Shown here: positions 8,545-17,779 of the stretch, piece by piece
Layout of the letters: every line of letters begins with the position of its first letter
Numbering within the stretch: position 1 is the stretch's first letter
From: Dasytiphilus stammeri_B
GTDB lineage: Bacteria; Pseudomonadota; Gammaproteobacteria; Enterobacterales; Enterobacteriaceae
Reading direction: 5' to 3'
Assembly: GCA_037083765.1 (NCBI GenBank)
Contig: JBAPLS010000003.1
Span: 1 to 64,000, forward strand
Length of the DNA: 64,000 bases
The notes under the pieces: model-generated
Databases searched by the model: none
What the model saw: only the letters and a program-made list of their open reading frames with translations
What the model was told of the DNA's origin: nothing
Position numbers and translations under genes: made by a program

Positions 8545-10042
8545 TATTTGATTTTTCGTAAAGTTTTGTTACTAGCGCAAGATCAGAATAATGAATCCGT
8601 TTATTTTTCACTAACTGATAATTTTCATGACCTTTGCCACTTATCAAGATAACATCATCTTCATGTGCTAATTGAAGTACTCTGGTTACGGCTATCGATC
8701 GATTAGGTATAATATCAACCTTGGATGAGAAATTAATTCCTCTTAAAATATCATTTATAATAACTCGCGGATCCTCGTTACGCGGATTATCATTAGTTAT
8801 GATAATTTTATCAGCAAAATTTTCAGCAATACTGCCCATAAGAGGACGCTTTCCTTGATCACGTTCTCCTCCACAACCAAAAATACACCATAAGGACTTA
8901 CATCTTAGCTGCATTCGTGCACATATAAGTGCGTGTTTCAAAGCATCAGGTGTATGTGCATAATCTATAATTACTTTCGGTTTTCCATTCACATGAAACA
9001 TATTCATTCGTCCCTTCACGGGTTTTAAAGAATCACATGTTTCGATCAATTGATCTAGTGAGTAACCTAATGTTAATAGAGTAGTAAGTGCTAATAATAA
9101 GTTGCTTACATTAAAATATCCAATTAAATGACTCTTTAGGTTTCCATTGCCCCAATAAGATTGGAATCTAATTTGAGTTTCTTGATAATTAAAAAAATTA
9201 ATTTTAGTTGCCTTAAGCCATCGTCTTCTTTTAGAACTGGGTTGATTAATAGAAACTATTACCGCATCTGGTAATATAGATAACCAAGATCTACCAACTT
9301 CATCATCGCCATTAATAATAATATTTTTACTCTGATGTGCGGAGAACAATAACCATTTTGCTTTTTTATAAGATTCCATAGTGCCATGATAATCAAGATG
9401 ATCACGACTTAAGTTAGTGAAGACTACAGCTGAAAAAGGGACTGATGTTACGCGATGTTGAACTAAACCATGCGAAGAAATTTCTAGGGCTGCAACTTGG
9501 CTTCCTTGTTCAACTAATAAGTTTAATATTTTTTGAATTTCTACTGCGGACGAAGTAGTATTTTTCGTATTAATAATATGTCCATATAAACCGTTACCTA
9601 ATGTTCCCATAATGGCACTTTTATTCCCAAGTAATTGGACCCATTGTGCCACTAAGTTTGTAATCGTGGTTTTACCATTAGTACCTGTAACCCCAACTAT
9701 AGATAATTTTTGACCTGGATAACCATAGTAACGAGCTGCGATCTCCGAAAGATGATGAGATAAATTTTTTAAATAAATGATGGGAATCTTCTTATCATGT
9801 ACATATAAAATTTCACTCTTGTTACTGCGGTTCATATCTGCTTCCGTAAGCACGGCTTGTCCTCCTTGCGCGATAGCGTGGGGAATAAACTGACGTCCAT
9901 CTAGTAAATATCCTGGGAGAGCAACAAATAAATCGCCAGCTTTGACTAATCGGCTATCTATTTGCATTTCTCGTATAAAAATATTGGGCACTGAACTTAT
10001 CCATGGTGCCAATAAGTAATCTAAAAAATTATTATTTCTCAC
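8513..10042 (-). CDS. murE: UDP-MurNAc-dipeptide--meso-diaminopimelate ligase
   Basis: Adds meso-diaminopimelate as the third stem residue. 509 residues against 495 in E. coli. Seen: P-loop GVTGTNGKTTITN, TTSSAVEIQ, ISSHGLVQHR, NLSRDHLDYHG, DYAHTPDAL, and DNPR in NDNPRNEDPR, the motif that selects diaminopimelate over lysine. The start is GTG at 10042. The C-terminus carries about ten extra residues that read into murF. The upstream neighbour in E. coli is ftsI; here 243 non-coding bases separate murE from rsmH. Confidence 0.97.
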   Translation of the reverse strand: MRNNNFLDYLLAPWISSVPNIFIREMQIDSRLVKAGDLFVALPGYLLDGRQFIPHAIAQGGQAVLTEADMNRSNKSEILYVHDKKIPIIYLKNLSHHLSEIAARYYGYPGQKLSIVGVTGTNGKTTITNLVAQWVQLLGNKSAIMGTLGNGLYGHIINTKNTTSSAVEIQKILNLLVEQGSQVAALEISSHGLVQHRVTSVPFSAVVFTNLSRDHLDYHGTMESYKKAKWLLFSAHQSKNIIINGDDEVGRSWLSILPDAVIVSINQPSSKRRRWLKATKINFFNYQETQIRFQSYWGNGNLKSHLIGYFNVSNLLLALTTLLTLGYSLDQLIETCDSLKPVKGRMNMFHVNGKPKVIIDYAHTPDALKHALICARMQLRCKSLWCIFGCGGERDQGKRPLMGSIAENFADKIIITNDNPRNEDPRVIINDILRGINFSSKVDIIPNRSIAVTRVLQLAHEDDVILISGKGHENYQLVKNKRIHYSDLALVTKLYEKSNNDTSYIISNS

Positions 10043-10285
10043 TACTATTGCAGTAGGGTTATTGTTCTTACTATTAAAGTCACTGTTGATAGATCCCGAT
10101 GAATTATTGCTAGTAATAATTTATTATCTAGAGATATCTTTTTGGCTAATATTTTATGTAAAATAAAAATTTTACTTTTTTAAGTTTATTACCAATTCTT
10201 CATAATCACTTATTAAGTTAATATAATAGCAGAATTATTGGGTAAACATTTTTATTAATTTTTTATCTACTTAATTATCTGGTCT
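10043..10285. other. Deletion scar where ftsL and ftsI stand in E. coli
   Basis: 243 very AT-rich bases between rsmH and murE, both on the minus strand. No reading frame longer than a few dozen codons and no fragment I can match to FtsL or FtsI. Loss of ftsL-ftsI is inferred from conserved order on both sides. Confidence 0.6.
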
Positions 10286-11260
10286 CTAATTAATCACACG
10301 CTCAGTTCTTTCTGCGCTGCGTAATATTGCACTACGGGCTCTATGATTCATAGCTATCTCCATTTTACTAGGCTTTATTTTTCCAATTGCTTTCAATAGA
10401 CCACCCTCCGAGCCAATAAATATTCCTGAATTTAGATCTTCGTTAATTAAATATCCGGCAGGATTAGTATCTGAAACGAAACAGCACGTACTCTGGTGCC
10501 GAATAAAAGACTTTACCAACCGATCTTCTAAAGAATGAAAACTAATCACGCATAAACGGCCGCTAGAACGCAGGCATTTTAAAGATCCTTGTAAGCCTTT
10601 CCATAGTTCTGTAAGTTCGTTATTGATGAATATTCGAATGGCCTGAAAACTTCTGCGGGCGGGATGTTTTTTAATAAATTTTTTAGGACCAAGAGATGTT
10701 ATAACTTCTACTAGTTCTTTTGTTCGTGTAATAGGAGAATTATTACGTCGTTTTATGAGTGCACGAGCAATGTGTCGTGCAAATCGTTCTTCTCCGTAAT
10801 TTTTCAAAACTACAGTAATATCATGTTCAGTAGCATTAAATAACCAGGCAGCAGCTGATAAGCTTTGCGTATAATCCATGCGCATATCAAGGGGTCCATC
10901 GTGCCAAAAAGAAAATCCCCGCTCTGCATTATTTATTTGTCCTGAAGAAAGACCCAGATCTAAGAGGATTCCATCAATGCGTCCTATTAATTGTCTTTCC
11001 TCCATATATGATGAGATACGTGAAAAACAACCGTGGATGATAGTTAAACGGGGATCATTAATACACTTCGCAGCTTCTATGGCTTCAGGATCTCGATCTA
11101 TAGCATATAATTTTCCTGCAGAGGACAAACGATTTAATATCATTCTAGCATGTCCCCCACTGCCAAAAGTACAATCTATGTAGATTCCATTATGTTTGAT
11201 ATTAAGAGCATTCACTGCTTCATTGATAAGCACCGGATTATGTTTTATACAATTGTGCAT
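10286..11260 (-). CDS. rsmH: 16S rRNA m4C1402 methyltransferase RsmH (MraW)
   Basis: SAM-dependent enzyme that N4-methylates C1402 of 16S rRNA in the P-site decoding region. 324 residues against 313 in E. coli. Seen: HNPVLINEAV at the start, the SAM-binding YIDCTFGSGGHA, YAIDRDPEA, DGILLDLGLSSGQI, ERGFSFWHDGPLDMRMD, HPARRSFQAIRIFINNEL, and ISFHSLEDR near the end. The ATG is at 11260. This is the first retained gene of the division/cell-wall cluster; mraZ is absent upstream. Confidence 0.97.
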   Translation of the reverse strand: MHNCIKHNPVLINEAVNALNIKHNGIYIDCTFGSGGHARMILNRLSSAGKLYAIDRDPEAIEAAKCINDPRLTIIHGCFSRISSYMEERQLIGRIDGILLDLGLSSGQINNAERGFSFWHDGPLDMRMDYTQSLSAAAWLFNATEHDITVVLKNYGEERFARHIARALIKRRNNSPITRTKELVEVITSLGPKKFIKKHPARRSFQAIRIFINNELTELWKGLQGSLKCLRSSGRLCVISFHSLEDRLVKSFIRHQSTCCFVSDTNPAGYLINEDLNSGIFIGSEGGLLKAIGKIKPSKMEIAMNHRARSAILRSAERTERVIN

Positions 11261-11576
11261 ATATTTTTATCTATCTTTTCGACACTCATTTGCAACTCCT
11301 CTTTCTAGGAGTTGGCTGAAAAAAAGAATAAAATAGTTATTCATTAATTGTTCCAGATTACTTTAATTCTGATAAAATTACTTTATACATCCTGATCCTA
11401 TCCTAGTATCGAGGTTTCGATCTTAATGAAAGGTTAGATGATGAATGGAATAATAATTCCTTCTACATATCATAGCTATCGGATCAAAGGTACAAGATAC
11501 CTTCTAATTATAGAAGATGATAATATTACAATTATTTCTTTTAAGATATTAACTCTGAGCTTAATATTTATAGATC
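11261..11576. other. Intergenic region between divergent rsmH and the PLD nuclease gene
   Basis: No gene recognised. A hairpin with 7-base arms (AACTCCT / AGGAGTT, 6-base loop) occupies 11293-11312, just upstream of rsmH. It has no U-run on either strand, so it is not a typical terminator. Promoters for both divergent genes should lie here, but I could not pick convincing -35/-10 pairs. Confidence 0.5.
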
Positions 11577-12095
11577 ATGAATATAATAATCAAAAAAAGT
11601 ATTATTTTGTTTTTACTGTTAGGAGGATTGACATCCTCTTATCTTAATATAGAAGTAGGATTTTCGCCGGATATTTTCGCATCCAAACTTATTTTACAGT
11701 CCATCTCTCAAGCTCATCGTAAAATTGATATAGCTGCTTATTCTTTTACTAGTAAACCTATAAGTTTAGCCTTACTTGAAGTTCAGAAACGTGGTGTAAT
11801 AATACGAATTATGGCAGATCACAAAGCTAACAACAGATATACTGCTCTTACTTTTTTAGCGAATCATGGAATATCAATAAGATTAAATAATCATTATGCT
11901 ATTATGCATCATAAGTTTATGATTATAGATAATAAAATAGTCCAAACTGGATCCTATAATTATACAAGAGCAGCGTCTAAAAAAAATGCTGAAAATGTTA
12001 TTGTCTTAAATAATGCACCTTATATTGCTTTACAATATGAAAAAGAATTTCAACGACTCTGGGAGGAATCATCAGTTTTACAACCACAACATTAA
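11577..12095 (+). CDS. Phospholipase D-superfamily endonuclease, Nuc-like, exported
   Basis: Small single-HKD protein of 172 residues resembling Nuc, the periplasmic non-specific endonuclease of IncN plasmids, which works as a homodimer sharing one active site. Residues 1 to about 25 form a signal-peptide-like stretch (Lys pair, then a Leu/Ile-rich core). The HKD motif is complete: H111, K113 and D118 in HHKFMIIDNK, followed by TGSYNYTRAASKKNAEN with the expected Gly-Ser and Asn. The start is ATG at 11577. It stands alone between rsmH and surA and is not part of the E. coli order, so it may be an ancient plasmid-derived acquisition. Substrate (DNA, RNA or lipid) cannot be told. Confidence 0.85.
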   Translation: MNIIIKKSIILFLLLGGLTSSYLNIEVGFSPDIFASKLILQSISQAHRKIDIAAYSFTSKPISLALLEVQKRGVIIRIMADHKANNRYTALTFLANHGISIRLNNHYAIMHHKFMIIDNKIVQTGSYNYTRAASKKNAENVIVLNNAPYIALQYEKEFQRLWEESSVLQPQH

Positions 12096-12293
12096 TTATT
12101 GTTTCTTCAATTCTTATCTGAACCCCATTTCAGAAAAATTATTTTTTTGTAACATTCTTTTTAGACCTACATAATTTTTCTACTCCAAAATCTTCTTTCG
12201 AAGAAAATGAATTATTACTAAAGAAATAATTTTTCTATTATATAGAACTAACATTTTTCTACTTTTAATAAGTTCTCAATTTCTTCAAAGGAA

Positions 12294-13271
12294 ATGATTC
12301 AACTTATGAATATTATCAAAATACTTATCTTCGTCCTCACTTTTTTGTGGTATCATAAAATTTATGCACGTCCAATATTAATGGATAGAATTTCAGTAAT
12401 TGTAAATAATCAAGTAATCTTGCAAAGTGATATTGACTATATAATTCATTTTTTAAAACCCTGGTCTCACATAGATTCACAGCGAATAGTAAAAGAACTT
12501 ATCCTCAATACAGTATTATTGCCGGTAATACAAACAGATAATACTAAAGCCAGTGATGAAGATATTCATACCAATGTTCTGACCAATATTAATCAATATG
12601 CTGTAGACTTTCATCTGTCATCAAATAATTTATTAGATGTTTTTTTATTTGCTAACAACAAAATAGACTATCAGTCATTTTATAATGAAATTAGTTACGA
12701 ACTAAGATGGAATTATATAATGAATTCTGTTCTGAACCAGAGAATATTAGTTACGCCATCACAAGTTCATGCGTTCTTAAAAAACCATTTTAATATTCTG
12801 CATCCTTTTCTATTGGTCGAATATCAACCCAAAAATAAAAATGACCACTTATTTTTAACTGAAATGTATGTCCGACACATCCTGATAAATTATCCTCTCA
12901 TTAGTAATAAACAATCATACGAAATCTTGAGAATAATTGCTGACAATCTAAAAATAGGAACTATGAATTTATCTCGGAATGATAAAACATCAGATGAACA
13001 ATTAGAGTGGATATTACCTCAGAGATATCAGAATTCTTTAAGAATGGCTCTGTTAAAATTATCACTTAATGAAATTAGTTCCCCCATCTATAATGAAGAT
13101 GGATGGCACTTACTTCAGTTACTTGAAACTCGAAAAATTACACATCATAAAGATATTATCTTTCAAGAAGAATCTTGGCAAATATTAGAAAATTTAAAAA
13201 TCGCTGTAGAAACAGCCTCTTGGCTCCAACAACAATGTAATCATGCTTATGTAAAAATAATAGCTACTTAA
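12294..13271 (+). CDS. surA: Periplasmic chaperone SurA with one PPIase domain deleted
   Basis: Chaperone that guides outer-membrane proteins such as OmpA to the BAM complex. 325 residues against 428 in E. coli. A signal peptide covers residues 1-25. The N-terminal chaperone module follows (DRISVIVNNQVILQSDIDY). Then comes a single parvulin domain, YVRHILIN to DGWHLLQLLETR, which aligns with the second (P2) domain of E. coli SurA. The ending AETASWLQQQ-type helix (ETASWLQQQCNHAYVKI) is intact. The first parvulin domain is gone, and P2 lacks the usual acidic Gly-rich loop, so prolyl isomerase activity is doubtful while chaperoning is plausible. ATG at 12294 follows AAAGGA closely; an in-frame ATG at 12306 is an alternative. 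Confidence 0.9.
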   Translation: MIQLMNIIKILIFVLTFLWYHKIYARPILMDRISVIVNNQVILQSDIDYIIHFLKPWSHIDSQRIVKELILNTVLLPVIQTDNTKASDEDIHTNVLTNINQYAVDFHLSSNNLLDVFLFANNKIDYQSFYNEISYELRWNYIMNSVLNQRILVTPSQVHAFLKNHFNILHPFLLVEYQPKNKNDHLFLTEMYVRHILINYPLISNKQSYEILRIIADNLKIGTMNLSRNDKTSDEQLEWILPQRYQNSLRMALLKLSLNEISSPIYNEDGWHLLQLLETRKITHHKDIIFQEESWQILENLKIAVETASWLQQQCNHAYVKIIAT

Positions 13272-13712
13272 ATGAATAAGGTTAGCATATTATATTATCT
13301 TCTTTTTTGGGGTGGTATATATTATTATCATCACCCCCAAACAATCATTCTCGAATCATAATCGATGATACTGTTTATTATGATGCCACAAGATGGTAAA
13401 ATCATTGTGGATAATAATGATAAGTTTACTCACTTGACTTTATTTTGTTATTATCTGAGTGTGAAAATGATATTTCCTACCATAATCAGTGATTGGCAAG
13501 AACCAAAATAATTTGTCTTATAAATTCATACCAGCATTATTTGTTAAATTACTAATTATCTGCTAAGATAAGACCTTAAGTTTTACGTTTCTTTAAACTA
13601 GGAATAGTTATTGCCTCTTCTCAAATTTAAGATTCTTAATCATTTATTAAGACATAGATGTTAGTATATCCATGATATTAAGAAAATAAAGAATGTCTAA
13701 TTACCAATCCTA
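13272..13712. other. Scar where pdxA stands in E. coli (surA-rsmA gap)
   Basis: 441 bases with no recognisable PdxA remnant. A G-rich/C-rich hairpin (about 13310-13344, TTTGGGG paired with CCCCAAA) lies soon after the surA stop; no U-run follows. A nine-base match to the DnaA box lies at 13406-13414, which at this composition is near chance. Confidence 0.5.
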
Positions 13713-14576
13713 ATGTGTACCATCAAATCTCTATTTACTGATCGCAAGAAATGGGGACAATATTTTCTTCAGGATCACATCATTATTAATAATATAATCT
13801 GTGCTATTGATCCGCATTTTCATCAGTCTTTAGTAGAAATTGGTCCTGGAAGGGGAGCTTTAACTAATCCTATTAGTCAATATGTAGAAGAACTTACCGT
13901 AATAGAGATAGATAAAAATTTATCTTTTTTATTACAGAACCAAGATAGTTTGAGAAATAAGTTAACTATTTATTGCCAAGATGTTTTAACTTTTAATTTT
14001 TATGAACTGGCACAGAAGAAAGGTCAATTATTGCGTGTATTTGGCAATATTGCTTACAACATTTCCACTCCCCTGTTATTTCAACTATTTAAGTTTATAA
14101 CTATTATAAAAGACATGCATTTAATGTTGCAAAAAGAAGTAGTCAACCGTATAGTAGCGTGTCCGGGAAGTAAGGATTATGGTCGTTTAAGTGTTATGTC
14201 ACAATATTACTGTCAAGCGAATTCTATTCTGGCAATTACTCCCAAATCATTTAGACCCCAACCTAAAGTTCATTCCGCCTTATTACGTCTTGTTCCCCAT
14301 AAGATTATGCCTTATGGAGTTAAAAATTTGCAAAGTTTATCTTTCATTACAAAAAGGGCTTTTAGTCAACGAAGAAAAATTTTACGTAACAGTCTGAAAG
14401 ATTTAGTGACCATGGACATACTCCATAAATTAGATATTGATTCTCAATGGCGTGCCGAAAATGTCTCGGTTGCTCTTTATTGTCGTCTGGCTAATTGGTT
14501 GACTGACAATAAGTTTAATAACATTGGCGATAAAAAAACTTCATTTTTATATAAAACGGAGTACAAGAGTGATTGA
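13713..14576 (+). CDS. rsmA: 16S rRNA dimethyladenosine transferase RsmA (KsgA)
   Basis: Dimethylates A1518 and A1519 of 16S rRNA late in 30S assembly. 287 residues against 273 in E. coli. Seen: KKWGQYFLQD, SAM motif VEIGPGRGALT, VIEIDKNL, the catalytic NIAYNISTPL (family N-[LI]-P/A-Y), MLQKEVVNR and the C-terminal NQRRK-like SQRRKILRNSL. The start is ATG at 13713. apaG, between rsmA and apaH in E. coli, is missing; only 84 bases remain. Confidence 0.97.
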   Translation: MCTIKSLFTDRKKWGQYFLQDHIIINNIICAIDPHFHQSLVEIGPGRGALTNPISQYVEELTVIEIDKNLSFLLQNQDSLRNKLTIYCQDVLTFNFYELAQKKGQLLRVFGNIAYNISTPLLFQLFKFITIIKDMHLMLQKEVVNRIVACPGSKDYGRLSVMSQYYCQANSILAITPKSFRPQPKVHSALLRLVPHKIMPYGVKNLQSLSFITKRAFSQRRKILRNSLKDLVTMDILHKLDIDSQWRAENVSVALYCRLANWLTDNKFNNIGDKKTSFLYKTEYKSD

Positions 14577-14660
14577 TCCTGATTTGTTTAACTAAAATTC
14601 ATTCTGCGGTTAGCAGGTCTTCTGAGAACCATGATGATCAATAGAGGATAAAATAAAAAA

Positions 14661-15518
14661 ATGGCTACCTATTTACTGGGAGATATTCATGGATGTTATG
14701 CTGAATTATGTCTTCTCCTGAAGAAAGTATCTTTCTCTCCTCTCAAAGACACTTTGTGGCTTACAGGAGATTTAGTTTCTAGAGGTCCAAAGTCATTACA
14801 AGTACTTAGATATATACGATCCTTAGGACCCACAGTCAGATTAGTTCTAGGGAACCATGATATAAAATTTATCTCCATATATAATGGTATCACTCGACCT
14901 AAGTTATCCGATAATTTGACCGAACTACTAGAAGCACACGATGCAAAAGACCTGATGGAATGGTTACGTCTTCAACCTTTACTCCAAATAGACGAAAATA
15001 AAAAAATTGTTATGTCTCATGCAGGAATTTTTCCCCAGTGGGATTTAGAGACGACGAAAAAATATGCGAAAGAAGTTGAGTTAATGTTGGCAAGTAGTGA
15101 TTACTTAAAGTTTCTTCAGATGCTTGATCATAGCGCTAATAGGCAATATTTAAAGAACGAAAATTTGAACCGGAGTAATTTTGTTAGATTACGATTTATA
15201 ACTAATGTTTTAACACGGATGCGATACTGTTTACCTAATGGGACATTAGATTTAGCGTGCAAAGTGGCACCTCCTTTAGCTAAAAAAACATTAGTGCCAT
15301 GGTTTAATATTCCTCGTCCTAAAAAATTTAGTAATGTTAGTTATACTATGGTATTTGGTCATTGGGCTTCTTTAACAGGTAAGTACACTCCTGACGGTAT
15401 TATGGCTTTAGATACAGGTTGTTGCTGGGGTGGTAATCTAACTATGTTCTGCTGGGAAGATCATTATTACTTGAGTCATTCTTGTACTAACAAGAGATTG
15501 AATGTTGAAATTAACTAA
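14661..15518 (+). CDS. apaH: Symmetrical diadenosine tetraphosphatase ApaH
   Basis: Metallophosphatase that splits Ap4A into two ADP and can remove Np4 caps from RNA. 285 residues against 280 in E. coli. Metal-site motifs are all present: GDIHG (residues 7-11), GDLVSRGP and GNHD, plus SHAG and the late FGHWASLTG and LDTGCCWGG. The start is ATG at 14661. Its stop lies four bases from the stop of convergent dnaB, leaving no room for a terminator between them. Confidence 0.97.
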   Translation: MATYLLGDIHGCYAELCLLLKKVSFSPLKDTLWLTGDLVSRGPKSLQVLRYIRSLGPTVRLVLGNHDIKFISIYNGITRPKLSDNLTELLEAHDAKDLMEWLRLQPLLQIDENKKIVMSHAGIFPQWDLETTKKYAKEVELMLASSDYLKFLQMLDHSANRQYLKNENLNRSNFVRLRFITNVLTRMRYCLPNGTLDLACKVAPPLAKKTLVPWFNIPRPKKFSNVSYTMVFGHWASLTGKYTPDGIMALDTGCCWGGNLTMFCWEDHYYLSHSCTNKRLNVEIN

Positions 15519-15522
15519 TCTG

Positions 15523-16911
15523 TTAGTAATCTGGTAATTCAGCATAATTATCAAAACGTGACCATTGACCATTGAATCTTAATTTAAGAGAACCAATTGG
15601 ACCATTACGCTGTTTGCCAAGAATAATTTCGGCTATTCCTTTATTATCGCTATTTTCGTTGTACACTTCATCTCTATAAATAAACATAATTAAATCAGCA
15701 TCTTGCTCAATAGATCCTGATTCTCGTAAATCTGAATTCACAGGACGTTTATTAGTTCTTTGTTCTAATAAACGATTAAGCTGCGATAATGCTACTACTG
15801 GTACTTGTAACTCTTTTGCCAACGCTTTTAAAGATCTAGATATTTCGGAAATTTCGAGAGTACGATTCTCATACAATGCAGGTACCCGCATAAGTTGTAA
15901 GTAATCGATCATGATGAGACTCAGACCTTTTTGTTCTCTAAAAATCCGCCGAGCTCTAGAACGAATTTCGGTAGGAGTGAGACTAGAAGAATCATCTATA
16001 TACATATTGCGTTTCTCTAGGAGAACATTGATTGCTCCAGAAATACGAATCCATTCATCATTAGCAAGTTGACCGGTCCGGAGTCGGGAATGATCGATTC
16101 GAGATAGGGAGGCTAGCATTCGCATCATAATTTGATCTTGCGGCATTTCTAAACTAAATATTAACACCGGCTTATCTTGGATCAAAGCTGCATTTTCACA
16201 AATGTTCATTGCAAAGGTGGTCTTACCCATAGATGGACGGGCAGCAATAATGATTAAGTCGGATTTTTGTAATCCCGAAGTTTTCTGATCAAGATCATGA
16301 TAACCGGTAGAAATACCAGTCACCACGTTATAGGGGTTACGGTAAATAGATTCAATCCGTGTTAAAGTTGATTCCAAAATTTGTTCTATTCCTTTAGGAC
16401 CAGCTTCTCTAGATCGCTTATCGGCTATCTGAAAAACTCGAGATTCTGACAGATCAAGTAAATATTCCGTACTACGTCCTTGTGGATCATAACAATCCTC
16501 GGATATTTTATGTGCTACTGAAATCATATCTCGCACGAGTGCTCGATCGCGGACAATATCAGCATAAGCATTAATATTAGCTGCACTAGGAGTATTTTTA
16601 GATAGTTCAGCGAGATAAGCAAAACCTCCTACCGGTTCTAACTGACCCTTTTGGTTGAGAGCTTCAGATAAAGTGATTAAGTCAATAGGCTGATTTTTTT
16701 CAATGAGACGGTGCATTTCATTAAAAATTATACGATGAGGATGACTAAAAAAATCGCTCGTTACTAATTTATCTACTATTTTTTCCCATCGATTATTCTC
16801 TAACATTAAACTCCCCAACACTGACTGTTCTGCTTCTATAGAGTGAGGTGGAATCTTCAGAGCTTTAGTTTGACGATCACCTAATTGGATGTAATTTTTT
16901 TTTTCTGCCAT
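15523..16911 (-). CDS. dnaB: Replicative DNA helicase DnaB
   Basis: Hexameric 5'-3' helicase of the replication fork. 462 residues against 471 in E. coli. N-terminal domain begins with PPHSIEAEQSVLGSLM; RecA-like domain has Walker A ARPSMGKTTFAMN, Walker B LIMIDYLQLM, and LNRLLEQRTNKRP...DLRESGSIEQDADL. I place the start at ATG 16911 (MAEKKNYIQ) by family length; a longer frame to 17022 reads unrelated residues. Codons 3-6 contain an A10 tract that is in frame, a useful contrast with the broken tracts in murD, der and rdgB. The helicase loader in this genome may be the DciA-like protein at 460. Confidence 0.97.
   Translation of the reverse strand: MAEKKNYIQLGDRQTKALKIPPHSIEAEQSVLGSLMLENNRWEKIVDKLVTSDFFSHPHRIIFNEMHRLIEKNQPIDLITLSEALNQKGQLEPVGGFAYLAELSKNTPSAANINAYADIVRDRALVRDMISVAHKISEDCYDPQGRSTEYLLDLSESRVFQIADKRSREAGPKGIEQILESTLTRIESIYRNPYNVVTGISTGYHDLDQKTSGLQKSDLIIIAARPSMGKTTFAMNICENAALIQDKPVLIFSLEMPQDQIMMRMLASLSRIDHSRLRTGQLANDEWIRISGAINVLLEKRNMYIDDSSSLTPTEIRSRARRIFREQKGLSLIMIDYLQLMRVPALYENRTLEISEISRSLKALAKELQVPVVALSQLNRLLEQRTNKRPVNSDLRESGSIEQDADLIMFIYRDEVYNENSDNKGIAEIILGKQRNGPIGSLKLRFNGQWSRFDNYAELPDY
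16895..16904 (-). repeat. In-frame A10 tract near the dnaB start
   Basis: Ten A on the coding strand encode the end of Glu-3, two Lys and the start of Asn. The frame is intact as written, so any slippage here would reduce rather than restore DnaB. Confidence 0.8.
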
Positions 16912-17779
16912 AATATATTGGTACCGAAATAAATATGTTTGTTTTATGTTTTTTGCTGCTGCATAGCATACATGGTGATATTGACTATTATTCCAAATAA
17001 TCTTACCGTCGGTAATTAGCACTTGATAAAGTATTCAATAATAAAAATGTTTGAATTAAATGCTAATATTTAAATTTTGAATTGTGTCTTAAGTCATTGC
17101 AAAATTATTTAATATGTCTTATTTTGACCATCCTAAACAAAAAATCAAAATATTGTTTTGTGGAAAAGAAAAAAAGATAACCAAATAAACATTGTTATCT
17201 ATCTTACTAAAATTGAGGAATAGGGTTCTTCTTCCTGTTGATATCAAAATACTAATTATACGAAGAAAAAATGTATTTTTGTTTAGTTATTTATTAATAT
17301 CTCATTACACGATATCCGAGTGAATTCTACATTAGAATAATGTAATTCAATAATAATTATGTGAATTATTATTTTTTAATGAGTACAGAATATACTTAAA
17401 TTTTACTTCTAATTTTAGGTTATAAAAAGTCTTTTGACCCATAGTCTTATCTAGCTGATTATGGAATATCTAAAATAATAAACAGTTTAATTAAAAGAAA
17501 TATTTTTCATGAACAGTAAATATGTAGCTTACTGCTCATCCCCCACACAATAACCTAATAATATTTACATCTTATTATAAAATTTTTACCCTCAATAAAA
17601 CTTTTATTTTCTATCATTAAGCATTATAAGGATATTTTACATTTAACATATATATCAGATATACTAGAAAAGTGCGTATACGATATTTAGAGTCACATTC
17701 TTTTTTATTGAAGTATGTCTATGTTACATATCATAAAAAATTAATTACATTATTTTTATATTATTATGGAGACAAGAAG
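16912..17779. other. Long non-coding region between divergent dnaB and ssb
   Basis: 868 bases replacing the alr-to-uvrA block that separates dnaB and ssb in E. coli. I see no decayed gene. A perfect AT-only inverted repeat with 10-base arms and a 5-base loop lies at 17349-17373, followed by T4 on the plus strand. A ribosome site GGAGA at 17768-17772 belongs to ssb. Promoters for both genes should be in here. Confidence 0.5.

Noticed and set aside
11293..11312. Hairpin upstream of rsmH as a rho-independent terminator
   Set aside because: No U-run on either strand after the stem, and it stands between two divergent gene starts.
11438..11647. Plus-strand open frame overlapping the start of the nuclease gene
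   Set aside because: Runs in another frame into the nuclease signal peptide; composition is non-coding and there is no ribosome site.
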